64,000 bases of DNA from Larix kaempferi (GCA_027924585.1 BSBM01000442.1:4774001-4838000), one strand, 5' to 3'; positions 34,189 through 46,012 are shown, numbered from the stretch's first letter. The notes: generated by a model from the letters alone, not told the origin. Program-made: numbers and translations.

Positions 34189-35625
34189 GTCATTCCTCTT
34201 TTCATTACTTTTTCTTTTCGTCTGTTAGAAACATAATTAACTAACACTGATTTAATGTCCACACTAAATGCTAGATGGCTTTCAGTATTAGGATGGCTTC
34301 TGTTTGATCGTGCAGGCACACAATTATGTTATTCGCATCACTTGGAAAATGCAGGGCTCGACCTAACCGGTCCCCATTGCGTGAATTCTAAAACCTGAAT
34401 ACAATTAGTTTACATCAATATTTATGTTATTCGCATCACTTGGAAAATGCAGGGCTCGACCTAACCGGTCCCCATTGCGTGTCTGGTTGGCGCACAACAA
34501 CACATTTGGTCGTCTTTGCTATCAAGATTTTAAATAAATTCACTGTAGATGAACCCATTAAGTCTGTTCTCTGCATCATCCTATTTAATTTCAATTTTTT
34601 TTTGAAAGTTGCATAAAGAAACGTGACCTGAAGTTGGCTCTGCACTGCAGAAAATGGGCTTCTCTGGACTTAGGTGCCAGGTCTGATGGTTATCTGTTCT
34701 GCCAAATTCACGTGCGACTTGTATCTAGCCTCATCCCTTTTTGATGTGCCACTCGGATGAGGCGATGAGGCAGACCATAGCAAAATGGGAATCCTGGCAG
34801 TGGCCAAGGGCCAGTTGGCAGTGCGTCATATTTTCATTCTTATAATTTTTAATGTTGCAGAAGAGAATCGACCTGCGGATTTGGATTGAAAGAAATGGAC
34901 TGCCATCTATTCTTCTCTTGCTCTCAGAATTCAGAATTCGATTCCAAAGTCTTATAACGTGGTTCTTCACATTTAAAAGGGTTTGCCAAGGTTTGTGTAT
35001 ATCTGCATTTAGCCAAGCATTCGATTCTTCCGAGAAAGAGACTGCATAAATTTATGTGCAGTTTGAAAAGCTTGTGCAAGTTTATCAAACGCGAAGGTAG
35101 GTATTGTACAATTCTTCCTTCATTCTTCTCGAGGAAATATTTGTTTAGCAGAAGAATTTGATGGATAGTCTATTTTTGGAACTCAGGGATGCTTTGCACT
35201 GACTGTTAATAATGCAAATTTATTTAAAGAGCACGATATTCAATCGATTTTGTTAATGTATATCACGACACACTGTCAGATAATATATAATTTAACAGAA
35301 CCCTGAACCTCCATCTGACTGTGTTAAGCCACTTCAAGCATGATCCAAGTTAACGTGCCCTAAAAAGGTGGCCCATAGTTGAATTTATATGCAGATAGAT
35401 TGTGGTAAGTTCAAATCACTGCTACTTGTTTATACTTAGGTTCTCTTTTATACAGGATTTTACATAGTGCCTCCATATATTTATATATATTTTTAATGTA
35501 ATTGTCGTTATCGTTGTGCAGGTACCTCGAAAGATGGCTATGGTTGGAGGTCAAGTAGGTAAATTATCAAGTAAATTTTCTAGGTGAAGCATGAATAGGC
35601 CTCTAGGTTCAAGAGTCTGAACAAA
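34189..35625. other. Element B leader between the RNase H2 exons and the primer-binding site
   Basis: This probably includes more of the captured locus (intron-like, T-rich) and the original element leader near the primer-binding site. A 60-bp word is duplicated (34326-34385 and about 34424-34483). An open frame at 34852-35049 on the plus strand has no recognised domain. No third RNase H2 exon (the expected DSKTL-like start) is found. Confidence 0.5.
34326..34483 (+). repeat. 60-bp direct duplication within the captured region
   Basis: Two copies containing CACTTGGAAAATGCAGGGCT and CCGGTCCCCATTGCGTG are about 99 bp apart (starts near 34326 and 34424) and appear identical over about 60 bp. 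Confidence 0.85.
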
Positions 35626-35638
35626 GGCTCTGATACCA
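35626..35638 (-). other. Element B primer-binding site (initiator Met tRNA type)
   Basis: Plus-strand GGCTCTGATACCA is TGGTATCAGAGCC on the element strand, two bases from the 5' LTR end. Confidence 0.92.
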
Positions 35639-35640
35639 TC

Positions 35641-38368
35641 TGTAGTGCTCTGGTTTTTACAGCAGAGCACTAAGTAAATTTCTAAGTTAATTTCCCATGT
35701 AGTAATTCATTCAGGTATGTGTGAGTAAATTTTTGAAGAAAATTCTACGTTTTTAAATGATGTTTAGCATACTGTGTTGTCTCTAATAATCATACATTCG
35801 CATTTAATAGAATAACTAATATATCAATATTTTCCTTCAACAACTTGTAGTTTTTGCATAAAAATATGTTCATAGTAATAAATCATAAATCTGGAAGAAG
35901 GTATAAGCAGGTTTCAAAGTTCGTTTCCACATAATAATTTAATAAAATAAATAATCAAGAAAATTACCTGATGCTGATGCTAACCGTAAGTTGTAGCAGG
36001 TTGTATAACCTCTTAGGAAACCAAAATGAAGTGTCCACCCTACCGACCAGCTATTATCTTGCTGGCCCTTGGAAATCAAAGGATTTCCAAGCCCCCGAGC
36101 CCACAATCTGATAATCCCGACAGCAGTGTTCCTTCTGTTCTCCAAACCTTTCTGTTCTCCAAACTTTCTGTTCTTCAAACTTTCTGTTCCTCCCCCTTTC
36201 TTTTTTTTTTCCCAAACCCAAAAAACCCCCTCTATATACATGTCCATCCTCGAGAAGACCTTGGGCTTACTCCACCGCCCCAAACTCCCCCTCTCGAGCC
36301 CCTCAAACATTTACTCCTTTCCCTAGTTCATTCATCCACGTCTCATTATAAAAATGTATAATTAATTACTCTCATGGAAAATTTATTTGGTTTTGGATCG
36401 ACGGTCGTAAGTAATTATTACGGTGGGAATTATCACCCAAAGGTTATCCATTCGGGACAAGGTCTATTAATTACAAGTCTTTTCACTAAACCTTGTATTT
36501 ATTGTTATTAAGGTTTTTAATAAAATATTATATAATTAGTTGCCCCTTTTCAACTTGGACATGATGTGTCTTAATGGTCCACCTTATCCGTCGAGACCAC
36601 TTATCTTGAGGTTTAAATTCCAAGATTAACATTGAGTAATTAAATAACTATTTTCCATCACATCACGTTCATTCCAAAAAGGATTATCCTATTATGTCTA
36701 ACTTTTGAAATGGAAATAATCAATCAATATTTTAGATCTTACTTATATTGCATTTGTTACGATAGGGATATAAATGTTGTTGGAATATTATTAATTAAGT
36801 AATAATAATAATTAGATCCCCATTTATTAATTAATAATAATAATTAAATCACCCTTTAAAAATAATAAAAGGTGAATCAATCATAGTATTCTTAATTATT
36901 TGTTTATCACATGAGTACCCTATCATCAACATAGCATCCTTGTTCTTATAAACAAAGCACTTGTGAGGGCTTAAACAATTTTACTAATTAATTAAACACT
37001 ATCCTTACCCTATTCACAACAGTTCTCCTATGACAATGTTAACTAATGACACTTGTCTTAGTTTATTATTACAATGTTTTCATATAATTACTAATTCACT
37101 TATTTACACATTGACAACCTAACCATTCATTACCTAAGTTGATTGATGTATCCTTAACTGAGTTATCTATGACATTTATACTACTATTCAAGCATGACAA
37201 GTATGTTATACACCAGTAATATTGTACAAGTACAAGGTATGCATGCATGGCCAGTGTATGCACATGTCGGACATGTACTATAAACAAACCCCATTCCGCC
37301 TATGCATACTTGCTAACTAATAATAGTATCTATCCCCATGCAGAAGAGCAAGCATAATATATAGTATAATTACTTTAACATCCTCGGTTATTTAACAGTT
37401 AACCCTTTACGATTTAACATCATTGTCTTTATGTTTACATTAGTTTAATCAATCAAGTACAGGAAGGGTGCCTACTTCCACTAACTCGGAATCAAGGAAT
37501 ACTAAACCCCCAACAGTACTAACTACACATCCTCCCATCATAACTTACGTCCAGCATCCTCCCTCTGCTAGTACAACAGTGGATGTCGGACTCACCGATC
37601 TGACCACATAGAACTTGAGAGCGATATCGTCGGCTGAACAGCGGACCTATCCTCCCCTAGCAGGCATCCGACCATCGTCATCACAACAACATGGGGAGCG
37701 TGTCTCAACACGGCCCTCCCACGACCTCGGGTCTCATGGAAACATAGGGTGGGAAACACATCCATCCCTCTCAACATACTGGGCCTACGCCCTTATCAAC
37801 TCATACTTGCTGCTATCGGGATTATCAGTTTGTGTTATCGTATTCCTCATTTTGGCTGCTAAGGTTTGCTGTATGAACATGTTTTTCCTTTCCAATATAT
37901 ATCAGATCAAGTAACTGGCTATCCCATAGCCCCTGTGTCCTGTAGGTTAGTGTTTTGCAAAATACAATTTATAGAAAGCATTTTCCATTGATCGCCAATT
38001 GATCCATGTTATCATTTTATTTCATGTAACCTCTTAGCTCATCATAGATGTGTATGACATATAACATTTCAGCAATTCATATAAGAAGATGGTATCCACG
38101 TACCGAATCATATATTTCACATTTCATTAAGGAAAACATATAAACATATACTGCAATCGTAAAATAAGGAAATCATATGATAAACATGACATCATAACTG
38201 CATAACATAGTAACATCATAATCATGGTGAAATCATAAGACAGAGTAACATCATATAATGAGGTCCAATATAGTTTACTCAGTCGAGCTGAGTTCAACAG
38301 AATATATAAGAAATAAAGTATTGTGTGTCTAACTAATAAATATGCCGGATCAAAATATGGGCATTACA
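35641..38368 (-). repeat. Element B 5' LTR (2728 bp)
   Basis: Partner of 24613-27349, flanked by the primer-binding site on one side and target duplication TTTCT (38369-38373) on the other. It lacks the 9-bp CTATCCTCC-like segment present in the 3' LTR. Confidence 0.95.
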
Positions 38369-39164
38369 TTTCTTCACACTTTTGATCCCAAACAAATTTC
38401 TTTCCCTTTTTCTGTAAAGAGGTTATGGGATTTGCAATTCTTGAGAATCCTTCTATAAATGTCCGGTAGTAACTTGTGATTCCCATGAATGATCGTACAT
38501 CTGTTACATCTTTAGGGACAGGCCATTCATTTATTGCTCTTATTTTATCAGGGTCAATTGAGATTCCATTTTTGGATATCACATGACCTAAATACTGTAT
38601 TGTATCTTTGAAAAATTCACACTTATTGAATTTAGCGTACAGTTGATGTTCTCTTAAGACTTGTAATATTATACGTAAGTGTTCATCATGTTCTTCCTTA
38701 GTCTTTGAATAGATTAAAATGTCGTCAATGAAAGCAATTACAAATTTATCCAAATACTTATGTAAAACATTATTCATTAGACACATGAAGACTGCTAGAG
38801 CATTAGTTAGCCCAAAAGGCATAAGTACAAATTCATAATGCCCGTAACTGGTTCTAAAAGCCATTTTAAAGATATCTTCGTATTTAATTCTGACTTGATG
38901 ATATCCACATCTCATGTCTATTTTCAAAAATATCGTTGCTCCGCATACTTGATTTAACAGATCATCTATGTGGGGCAAGGGATATCCTTTTTTAATCGTC
39001 ATTTTATTTAACTGACGGTAGTCTATGCATAGACACAAGGTACCATCTTTCTTTTTAACGAAAATGACAGGTGCTCCCCACGGAGACACACTTGGTATTA
39101 TGTAATTTTTATCAATTAATTCTTTTAACAATGACATTAATTCATTAAGCTCTTGGATATTCAT
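38369..39164 (-). pseudogene. A2 reverse transcriptase
   Basis: One open frame gives a nearly complete reverse transcriptase domain: [20 protein letters not shown] lead-in, [46 protein letters not shown] and the GHVISKNGI thumb. It ends at QKCEE, where element B begins; the continuation SFKKLKEL is at 24612 and leftward. The palm FIDD is intact. Comparison with A1 shows where D broke that copy. Confidence 0.9.
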
Positions 39165-40011
39165 TCAGTAAGGAGCTTTTGAGTTTGGTACCACACCCGG
39201 TACTAACTCAATGGTGAATTCCAATTTTCTTTTCGGAGGTAATCCTAGAATTTATTATGGGAATACATCTGAAAAGTCTCTTAGGATTGGTATGTCTTCA
39301 AGTTTTAAATTATCTTCTTTAGTTGTGTGTTCATCATTAATTACATTTACAACAAACATTTTACATCATTTTCGTACAACCTTTTTCACTTGCAAAGCAG
39401 AAATCTGTCTGACTGAAGTTTTTCTAGGGATTCCTTTTACTGTTTGTGTTTCTCCTTTATCATTCAAGCATGTAAATTTCTTTTCAAAACAATTTAGAAC
39501 TACCCTATGCTTTTCTAGCCAATTCATTCTGATTAAGACATCAATTGACCCTAATGGTAGTACATTCAACTTTACTTGTGTCTTTAACTGACTCAAACAA
39601 ATCACAATTTTTAACAAAATCAACTACCTTCCTTTTGGTTCCTGTAGCTAACTGAACCAGCCAAGACTTTTCAAACTTTTATACTTTCAATTTATAGCTT
39701 TTTACTATATCAGGTGATACATAACTCAAACTAGCACCTGAGTCAATTAAAATAGAGATGGGTCTGTTCTGTAGCATACCTTCAATTTCGACCATTGACG
39801 TTTGATGATCAACCTATCAATTTTCCAAGGCTGCATTGATCTTGGGCATTTCCCTTGCTAAGTCACCCACTGTTGGCTCTTCCTGCACTATATGGATGTT
39901 CCTAACTGTTCTTTTATTGTTAGGATAGTTTATTGAATAATGTGGTCCTTGACATTCATAACATTTTACACGTGCTTTTTGTTCATTATTTCTACTATAA
40001 TTATTAGGCAT
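39165..40011 (-). pseudogene. A2 protease and zinc knuckle
   Basis: Pieces 39366-39623 and 39817-40011 carry the protease C-terminal part (SIDVLIRMNWLEKH) and the knuckle CYECQGPHYSINY, in which the last Cys has become Tyr. Between them the protease active-site region is readable (SILIDSGASLSYVS-like) but broken by stops and small indels. A1 has DPGA at the equivalent site, and both forms are common. Confidence 0.75.
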
Positions 40012-41147
40012 TTTTTTGCAGCTGTAAAATTCTGTGGTGCATTGCTTTTAAAATTATTTCCTTGAAAATTTATGCTATGGAAATTTCGCTTGTTATTTCT
40101 AGCATTCCTATTAAATTAAAAAAAATTATTCCTTTGTTCAAAATTATTTGGTTTATTACTCTTCTAGCTAGATACTCCTCTTTTCCTGTTCTGTTCAAAA
40201 CATAAATTTTCCTTTCTCATAGATTCCTCAAGAGTCTTAGGTTTGTTGTACTCAATTATGTCTTTGATATTAAAAGGTAAGAAACTTAGAAATCTTTGTA
40301 TTTTAGGCTTCTCGTCCACAATGTAAGGTACATATCTTAACAGACTTAGGAATTTACTGCTTAATTCTTTCATGTTCATAGAGCCTAGTTTTTAATCATA
40401 AAACTATTTTCATTTTTATTCGTAGTACTGTTCAGACATAAACTTCTTCTTAAAATATTTCTTAAATGTACTCCAAGTTACACTCCTTTATTTAATGCTT
40501 TTTACTCTCCTTATATCCTACCACCAAATATCTTCTTTCCCAGTCAGATTATAAATGGCCATCTTAGCTTTCAGCTGATCTGAATAATCATAAATTTGAA
40601 AATATTTCTTCATACATGACAACCATGCTTCGACTGCTTCTCCCTTTTCATTTTCACCATTAAACGTTGGGGGTTTTATCTTCTTGAAATCCCCTGAAAT
40701 CTGTTCATATGGTTTATAATTTCTCCTTTTTGGTGTACAAACACTTTCACTGCTATCTTTAGAATACTTATGTTTCTTTTTATGTGTTTTAACATCAATT
40801 TCAGAAGAAGAGCTACTTTCATTATTAGAAAATTTTAACTTCTTACCTTTGTGTTGGTAGGACATGGTTCTAGATTCAGAATTAAATTATGTTCTTTTAT
40901 CTTTTTCGTCATTATGAAATTTATCTAGTAAAATTTGATTCAGTTCTTCTTGTGATTTTAAAATTCATTCATTCTCTTCCTTAAAAGTTTTTATTTCAGT
41001 TTTTAAATCTGTAACTGTGCGAAGAAGTTCAGATGAATTATCATTTAATTCCACGTAAATATTTTCTTCGTTAACATGTTCATGTTCATTATTATTTTGA
41101 TTATTACGTTTGGATCTGTCCTCAGCAGATTCTTCTCGTCCTTCCAT
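40012..41147 (-). pseudogene. A2 Gag
   Basis: Three blocks match A1 Gag: 40965-41147 (MEGREESAED acidic N terminus), 40518-40865 (Ser/Lys-rich stretch, IKPPTFNGENEKGEAVEAWL, AKMAIYNLTGKEDIWW) and 40164-40379 (LSSKFLSLLRYVPYIVDEKP). The entry to the capsid domain is open here, while A1 has a stop. Frameshifts separate the blocks. Confidence 0.85.
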
Positions 41148-41275
41148 ACCCTCAAATTAAATACCAAATGTTTTGTACAGAAACAAATTAAAACAAAAAC
41201 CAGTAACTGTGTTTTCTATTTTTAAATTTTCAATTGCGCGAGTGAGCCACCTTCAGGCCTAGTGTTTGAACTTGC

Positions 41276-41287
41276 GCTCTTATACCA
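41276..41287 (-). other. A2 primer-binding site (one mismatch)
   Basis: The element strand reads TGGTATAAGAGC, one base different from the A1 site, two bases from the LTR. It still marks the LTR boundary. Confidence 0.75.
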
Positions 41288-41289
41288 CA

Positions 41290-42427
41290 TCTAACATCCC
41301 CAAATTTCATCAAAAATTAAAATTTTTCTAAGCAGTCTATTCGCTATTAATTACTATGTAGAAGTAAAAATGTGAATGTTTAGCATCTTTATTACTGCTT
41401 AATTATACTCTTAATTGAGACAATTACTTGTTTACAACTGTCATTAATTATTAAAAGTGTCTTAACAACTTTTAGATAGATATGTGATCATATGTCTGAA
41501 GTTAATACTATATTGTCCATAATACAGCATTACACTTGCAAAAATTCTCTTAACTCATTATTATATAAATGTCTTGCGTATTCATTGATTCTATTCTTAT
41601 ATTCATGAATTCGATGATTATCTCATTTGTCCTTAAATCATTGAAGTAGGACTTTGAGTCTCTTTTATTATTTGAGAGTATTTATGAATTCATTTGTATC
41701 TTTATCTACAATACATTGAACGTTTGGTTATTATATGCAAGCTGTTACGTCATGCGTAAATAAATGTATAATGTAATTATGACGACATTTAATGCTCATA
41801 GTCTTAAAGCCATAACTTATCTTCTATTATTAACGTTGTTATTTTGTTCATCATTATTATGTCGTAACATGTTTAATCTCAATATTTGATTACGTTGAAC
41901 TCCTTTTGATCAACAAGTGATTTCTTGGAGCAGTTGTGAGGCTTACATAGATATTAAAGCTAATGCCTGTTACGTCATTCTATCCAGGTTACAGGTAGGA
42001 CTCTCATGCACGATTTGGATAATGTTTTCATAGATTTTAATGGCTAAGGTTATACCTAGCTATATAATTACACTGCCAAGATTAATTATTATTATGACCC
42101 TAACTATGGGTTGGTTGTTCTAGCACTAATGGCTTCTTTCAAGGTGATGTCGTATCACAAGTTAACATTGGTGATAAATGTTATAATATAACATTAGTGT
42201 TTATAACAATAACCAAGGTCTTTGGTGGATTTGTGAATTAGAGTTTGAATGGAAAACAACATGTTTAAACTATACAATTGTGGGTAAAAATTGAAATAGT
42301 AGTAGGCACCAACCAAGCTCATTTATGAGCCACGTGAATGTTGGTGAAGATCTACCATGTAAGGAACATAACCCTAACTATTCGTTGATATTTAGCATTG
42401 TTACCTGTTGGTGTGTGAGGGTTTGGA
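41290..42427 (-). repeat. Family A outer 5' LTR, truncated fragment
   Basis: Collinear with 14985-16120 of the middle LTR, starting T(C)TAACATCCCC (one change in the terminal TG on the plus strand). Similarity ends after GGGTTTGGA at 42427, where family-E sequence begins. No duplication flanks this break, so it looks like a deletion or recombination junction. Confidence 0.85.
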
Positions 42428-43740
42428 CATGAGGCTCGACATGCTTGAAGCAGTCAAATAGGTCTCACGTGAGGCAAAAATACTGAATTGGCCTGACCAT
42501 CTCACCAAATTAGTAAAATCTAACTATGAGAAGTACTAGGAATAAGAACATGCCATCATATTTCTGTCATTCCTCATTTGGATAGTAATGGAGAAAATAC
42601 CCCAGTCGATGAAACAATGTTCACCAACACTCAACAACCTCTTATGAGGAATTTTAGGATATTTGTAGGAAAAGGGCCCTCGTCCAAATTAAAAAAATTG
42701 GAACTCTAGTTGCAAGATATTAAAGATAGATGTACCAGATGGAAAGTGCCGCAACAAGTTCATTGTTTCCTACCTAAAGAAGAACACATTCAAGTTTCCC
42801 CTGATCACATAAAAGTATGGTTCATGGAAGGTGCAGGAGGGGATGGTAAAGAGATTTAATACTACCCTAACATTCTTTAATTATTCACTGACTTGCTAAG
42901 GAAAACAAACACTGTAATCCCCATACCTACCCTGGAAATGACCCATCATATGTAACTTAATGAACCTCTAGCAGAGGGAGAGTTAGAAGAATAGAGAGAA
43001 GAAGCATAATATATTACAACATTCTATATAGAAGAAGATCTAATTAATCCACTAACAATCATACCAGTACCCAACACAGGTAAAGAATAAGTCATTGAAC
43101 CTTCAAGTGACATGATTGATGAATATGAATATGAGCCCCTAATCAAAGAAGGATTCGAGCCTGACTTTCATCAGTCCCAACTTCAGGAAAAATTCATAGA
43201 AGTCATTGAGAAAATTATTATGTTCCAACATGAGCTCATAGCTAAGGTGTCCATCCATACTTCCATTAAAATAAAGTAGCTCTTGCTCGAGGCCACTGAC
43301 GACGACGTTGAAGAAATTAGTGAATAGGTTAATCATGTCTTATTCAATTTAGTAAAGAAAAAATTGAATATTGATCTGCATATTAAGAAGGAACATGAGT
43401 CAAGATGACCATTCTAGCCAACTATGTACAAGGAAACCACTACTATTCTACCACCCCATCCTAAGAAAGCTCGGATGACCCAGTCATCCAAAGAAAAAAA
43501 TATAGTCGACCTAAGAATCAAATCCCCAGTTCAATCTCCAATTATAGTCGAAGAAGACCAACAAGAGGTAAACAAATCCATCCATTAACACTTCACAAAG
43601 ACACCCGAATTTCGTAAGTTTGTTTCACAACACATATCACAGCTCCCTGCAAGCCCTCCTGGCCAATCAAATGTTATACTTAAGACTGGATAACCTACAG
43701 TCAAATAACCAAACAAAGTAAAATTACCCTCATTAAAATT
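42428..43740 (+). pseudogene. Degenerate E-family ORF, N-terminal part
   Basis: Plus-strand reading frames give acidic, charged, low-similarity protein pieces such as DEYEYEPLIKEGFEPDFHQS, broken by stops at short intervals. I recognise no domain. The strand agrees with the polypurine tract and LTR downstream. Confidence 0.45.
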
Positions 43741-43871
43741 AGTAATGAAAGCTTCTACTCCCCCTTCATCTACAATTGAACCCCCCTTGCAAAATCCCTT
43801 GAGAACAAGTTTAGCATCAAACTGTACTTCAACTTCTGAATTTTTTTACCTTTGGAATCATATCCTCCCCT

Positions 43872-44693
43872 TTGTTTGCATCTTACATGAACCCACATAC
43901 TGCATCGATACCTATGATAACCACATTTGAAACAATAGAAATCACATTTTCTTCCTCTTTTACTTCGATATCCACCTTACCTAACATAACTTTCTCTCTT
44001 CCCCCATTATTATCGATTATGTTTCCTTCAATACCCTTGTCAATTCCTTCAACTCCTACATCAACAACTTTTCAATCGTCCCTCACCAATGCAAAGAACC
44101 CTCCAATGATGTTATCGTCGATAGTATTGTCAAATTTTCCATTAACAACTCCCCTGAATGACCCTCCTACGTCATCCTCCACACATCCATCGTCATCTAT
44201 GCCTCCTCCATCTTCATCTCCCTTGTCTCCTACCCCACCCACATCAAGTATAGCCACATCGACTACTCTAAAAACGACAACAGATCCTAGCAAAGATCCA
44301 GAGAAATATTCCAAGAAAAGAAACAAAAGGAAAAAGAATAAGAGTGACACTAAGATAACCCTTACAGTCCATCCAACAACCAGAACATACGCAAATACAA
44401 TCATCTTCTCCCCTTCTACATTTTTTGAAGAATGTCTTGACAAATTTATCAAGGTGATATCCCAGGAAAATAGAAAACGATGGGATGAAAGTTCCAAGAA
44501 GCTCAAAACAATTGAAGAGGAACACGGGAGTGCATGGATTGCATGTGAAGTGATAGCAGAAGATATTATTGGAAAACTGCAAAATATCATCCTGATAGAC
44601 CAACTGACAAAATTCAAACTCTACTTGAATTTGTGCTTGAGAAATATGAAAAAACTCATAAACGCTTACTTCAGAAGGAACAAGATGAAATAG
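43872..44693 (+). CDS. E-family open frame with Ser/Thr/Pro-rich N terminus and charged coiled-coil-like C terminus
   Basis: 273 codons are open. About the first 125 residues are rich in Ser, Thr and Pro; residues 126-160 are a basic cluster (KKRNKRKKNKSD); the remainder is helical and charged (FFEECLDKFIKVISQENRKR). It has no enzyme motif. Coding appears to continue past the stop toward 45240 in broken form (FKVFEECDTKLKEYEQQE). It may be part of an extra structural or unknown protein of family E. The antisense frame 44072-44617 is a shadow. Confidence 0.5.
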   Translation: MFASYMNPHTASIPMITTFETIEITFSSSFTSISTLPNITFSLPPLLSIMFPSIPLSIPSTPTSTTFQSSLTNAKNPPMMLSSIVLSNFPLTTPLNDPPTSSSTHPSSSMPPPSSSPLSPTPPTSSIATSTTLKTTTDPSKDPEKYSKKRNKRKKNKSDTKITLTVHPTTRTYANTIIFSPSTFFEECLDKFIKVISQENRKRWDESSKKLKTIEEEHGSAWIACEVIAEDIIGKLQNIILIDQLTKFKLYLNLCLRNMKKLINAYFRRNKMK

Positions 44694-44699
44694 GTCTCT

Positions 44700-46005
44700 T
44701 CATTTCCCACTAGTTCAAAGTGTTTGAAGAATGTGACACCAAGCTAAAGGAATATGAACAACAAGAAACCACAACCGCAATCGTCCTCAACAACTGGTAC
44801 TCATATTACATGAAAGTTTGTGTGGAAATTTAGAACCTGCAAAGCACTTTAATGGGACTCTGTATGAAGAAGCAATCGGCCAAACCAACCACGACCCAAA
44901 TTTTAGATGAACAAATTACCATGGAACATCAACAACAAGAGAAACTCCAAAAAAGTGAGTACCAATGGCTTCAAGAAGGGAAATGAACTCAAGAAGATGG
45001 AAATCATCTTACTGGTGCATTTGAAAATTAATGAGAGTTGCTGAAGTCCAAGCATATAACATTGGAACTTCCATGAGAAATATGTTGGATAAACCAATCT
45101 AGGTTAAGCTCAGCCGACTATCTGAACTTACCAGCGTCACAACGAACATCAGTACTATCCTTACTGATTGAGAAGAATTCCAGGACCGCCTCGCTCTCTC
45201 CACCCCAACTATTGTTGACTCATGTGTTGGATGCACCCCTCCAGCTGAAACATCCTTTCCTCAACACCTCTAACAAGCTTCTTCAATTAAGTAATTTTGT
45301 AGTAAATTTTGTTTGATGTTTTATACCCCCTGTTCTCTTCAAGTCGAAGAAACGTTTTAGGATGGGGAAGATGTTGGAGGATCCTGGTCGACCAGTGTAT
45401 GATAGGAAGTTGAATGAATGTAAAATAGGGGCCACCAGGTCATTAATTGTTCTTAATAGATGGTACTCATACTATGGGAAAATTTGTGTTGATCTTCAAA
45501 ACATACAGGGTACCTTATTAGAGATAGACTATAAAAGGAAGAAGTCAACCGACCCAGTGAAAACTAAATTACTAGAAGAACAATTGACCATGGAGTATCA
45601 GTGGCAAGAGGAGTTAAGAAATAAAGAATATCAATGGTTGCATGAGGATAATCATGCATAAGAAGAATTTAGTCAATTGGCCAAATGTATCGACAAATTA
45701 ATGTAAGCAACAAAGAGCCAAATTTAGAACATTGGAACAAACATGGAGATTATATTAAATCAACCTATGCAACTAAAGCTGATACGACTGTCAAAACTCA
45801 CCAGTGTCTCCACAAACATCAAGACTATTTTGAAAGACTGAGATTTATTTCTAAACTGCTTCACCCTTGATGCCACATCCATTGTTGAAACATGTGTTGA
45901 ATTCACTCTGCTAGGTTGAAGTTTCTATCTGTTTATTTTTGTTGAATTTTTTGAAAAATTTTACATCTCCCGGTTCTCTTCAGGATGAAGAAAAGTTTTA
46001 TTGTG
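44700..46005 (+). repeat. Diverged ~0.65-kb tandem duplication at the 3' end of the E internal region
   Basis: Copy 1 (about 44700-45375) and copy 2 (about 45376-46012) encode related protein: NWYSYYMKVCVEI against NRWYSYYGKICVDLQNIQG, and EQITMEHQQQEKLQKSEYQW against EQLTMEYQWQEELRNKEYQW. Each ends with CTGTTCTCTTCA-like sequence followed by a purine-rich run and GATGT. Nucleotide identity is modest, so the duplication is old. Confidence 0.75.
45362..45870 (+). pseudogene. Second copy of the duplicated E-family coding segment
   Basis: Open frames 45362-45661 (99 codons) and 45685-45870 carry the better preserved copy, with WYSYYGKICVDLQ and EEQLTMEYQWQEEL. The upstream copy around 44760-45000 is more damaged. 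No known domain is seen; sequence is helical and charged. Confidence 0.55.
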
Positions 46006-46012
46006 GGGGAGA
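46002..46012 (+). other. Family E polypurine tract
   Basis: TGTGGGGGAGA directly precedes LTR start TGTCGAGG. Confidence 0.8.

Larger units (their letters stand above)
24613..38368 (-). mobile_element. Element B: young 13.8-kb Ty3/gypsy chromovirus carrying a host gene fragment
   Basis: Complete insertion with LTRs of 2737 and 2728 bp, a perfect 5-bp target duplication, Met-tRNA primer-binding site, polypurine tract and a full gag-protease-RT-RNase H-integrase-chromodomain series on the minus strand. By hand count the LTRs differ at about 14 positions plus one 9-bp indel (near 26537), roughly 0.5%. Only three lesions are visible in the coding part: TAG at 31620-31622, TAG at 30048-30050, and a one-base frameshift near 27655. 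The 5' leader between primer-binding site and gag is unusually long (about 3.7 kb) and contains foreign, gene-like sequence. Confidence 0.95.
22693..41289 (-). mobile_element. Internal region A2 of the family-A array, interrupted by element B
   Basis: A2 consists of 22693-24612 and 38369-41289. Joined across element B it has a polypurine tract at the left, primer-binding site at the right (41276-41287) and about 4.8 kb of gag-pol on the minus strand, closely similar to A1. Several stops are TAA where A1 retains GAA, so both copies have decayed independently. Confidence 0.9.
42428..46012 (+). mobile_element. Family E internal fragment (3' part, no pol visible)
   Basis: About 3.6 kb on the plus strand ends in a polypurine tract and the E LTR. 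It shows many open stretches in a largely plus-strand frame, interrupted by stops, but no reverse transcriptase, integrase or protease motif. It is best read as the region between pol and the 3' LTR of a plant Ty3/gypsy element, which in some lineages holds an extra ORF. No 5' LTR lies to its left; the element is truncated at 42428. Confidence 0.65.

Noticed and set aside
44072-44617. 181-codon minus-strand frame with hydrophobic and Asp/Gly-rich parts
   Set aside because: Antisense shadow of the Ser/Thr/Pro-rich plus-strand frame 43872-44693; the strand disagrees with the polypurine tract and LTR.
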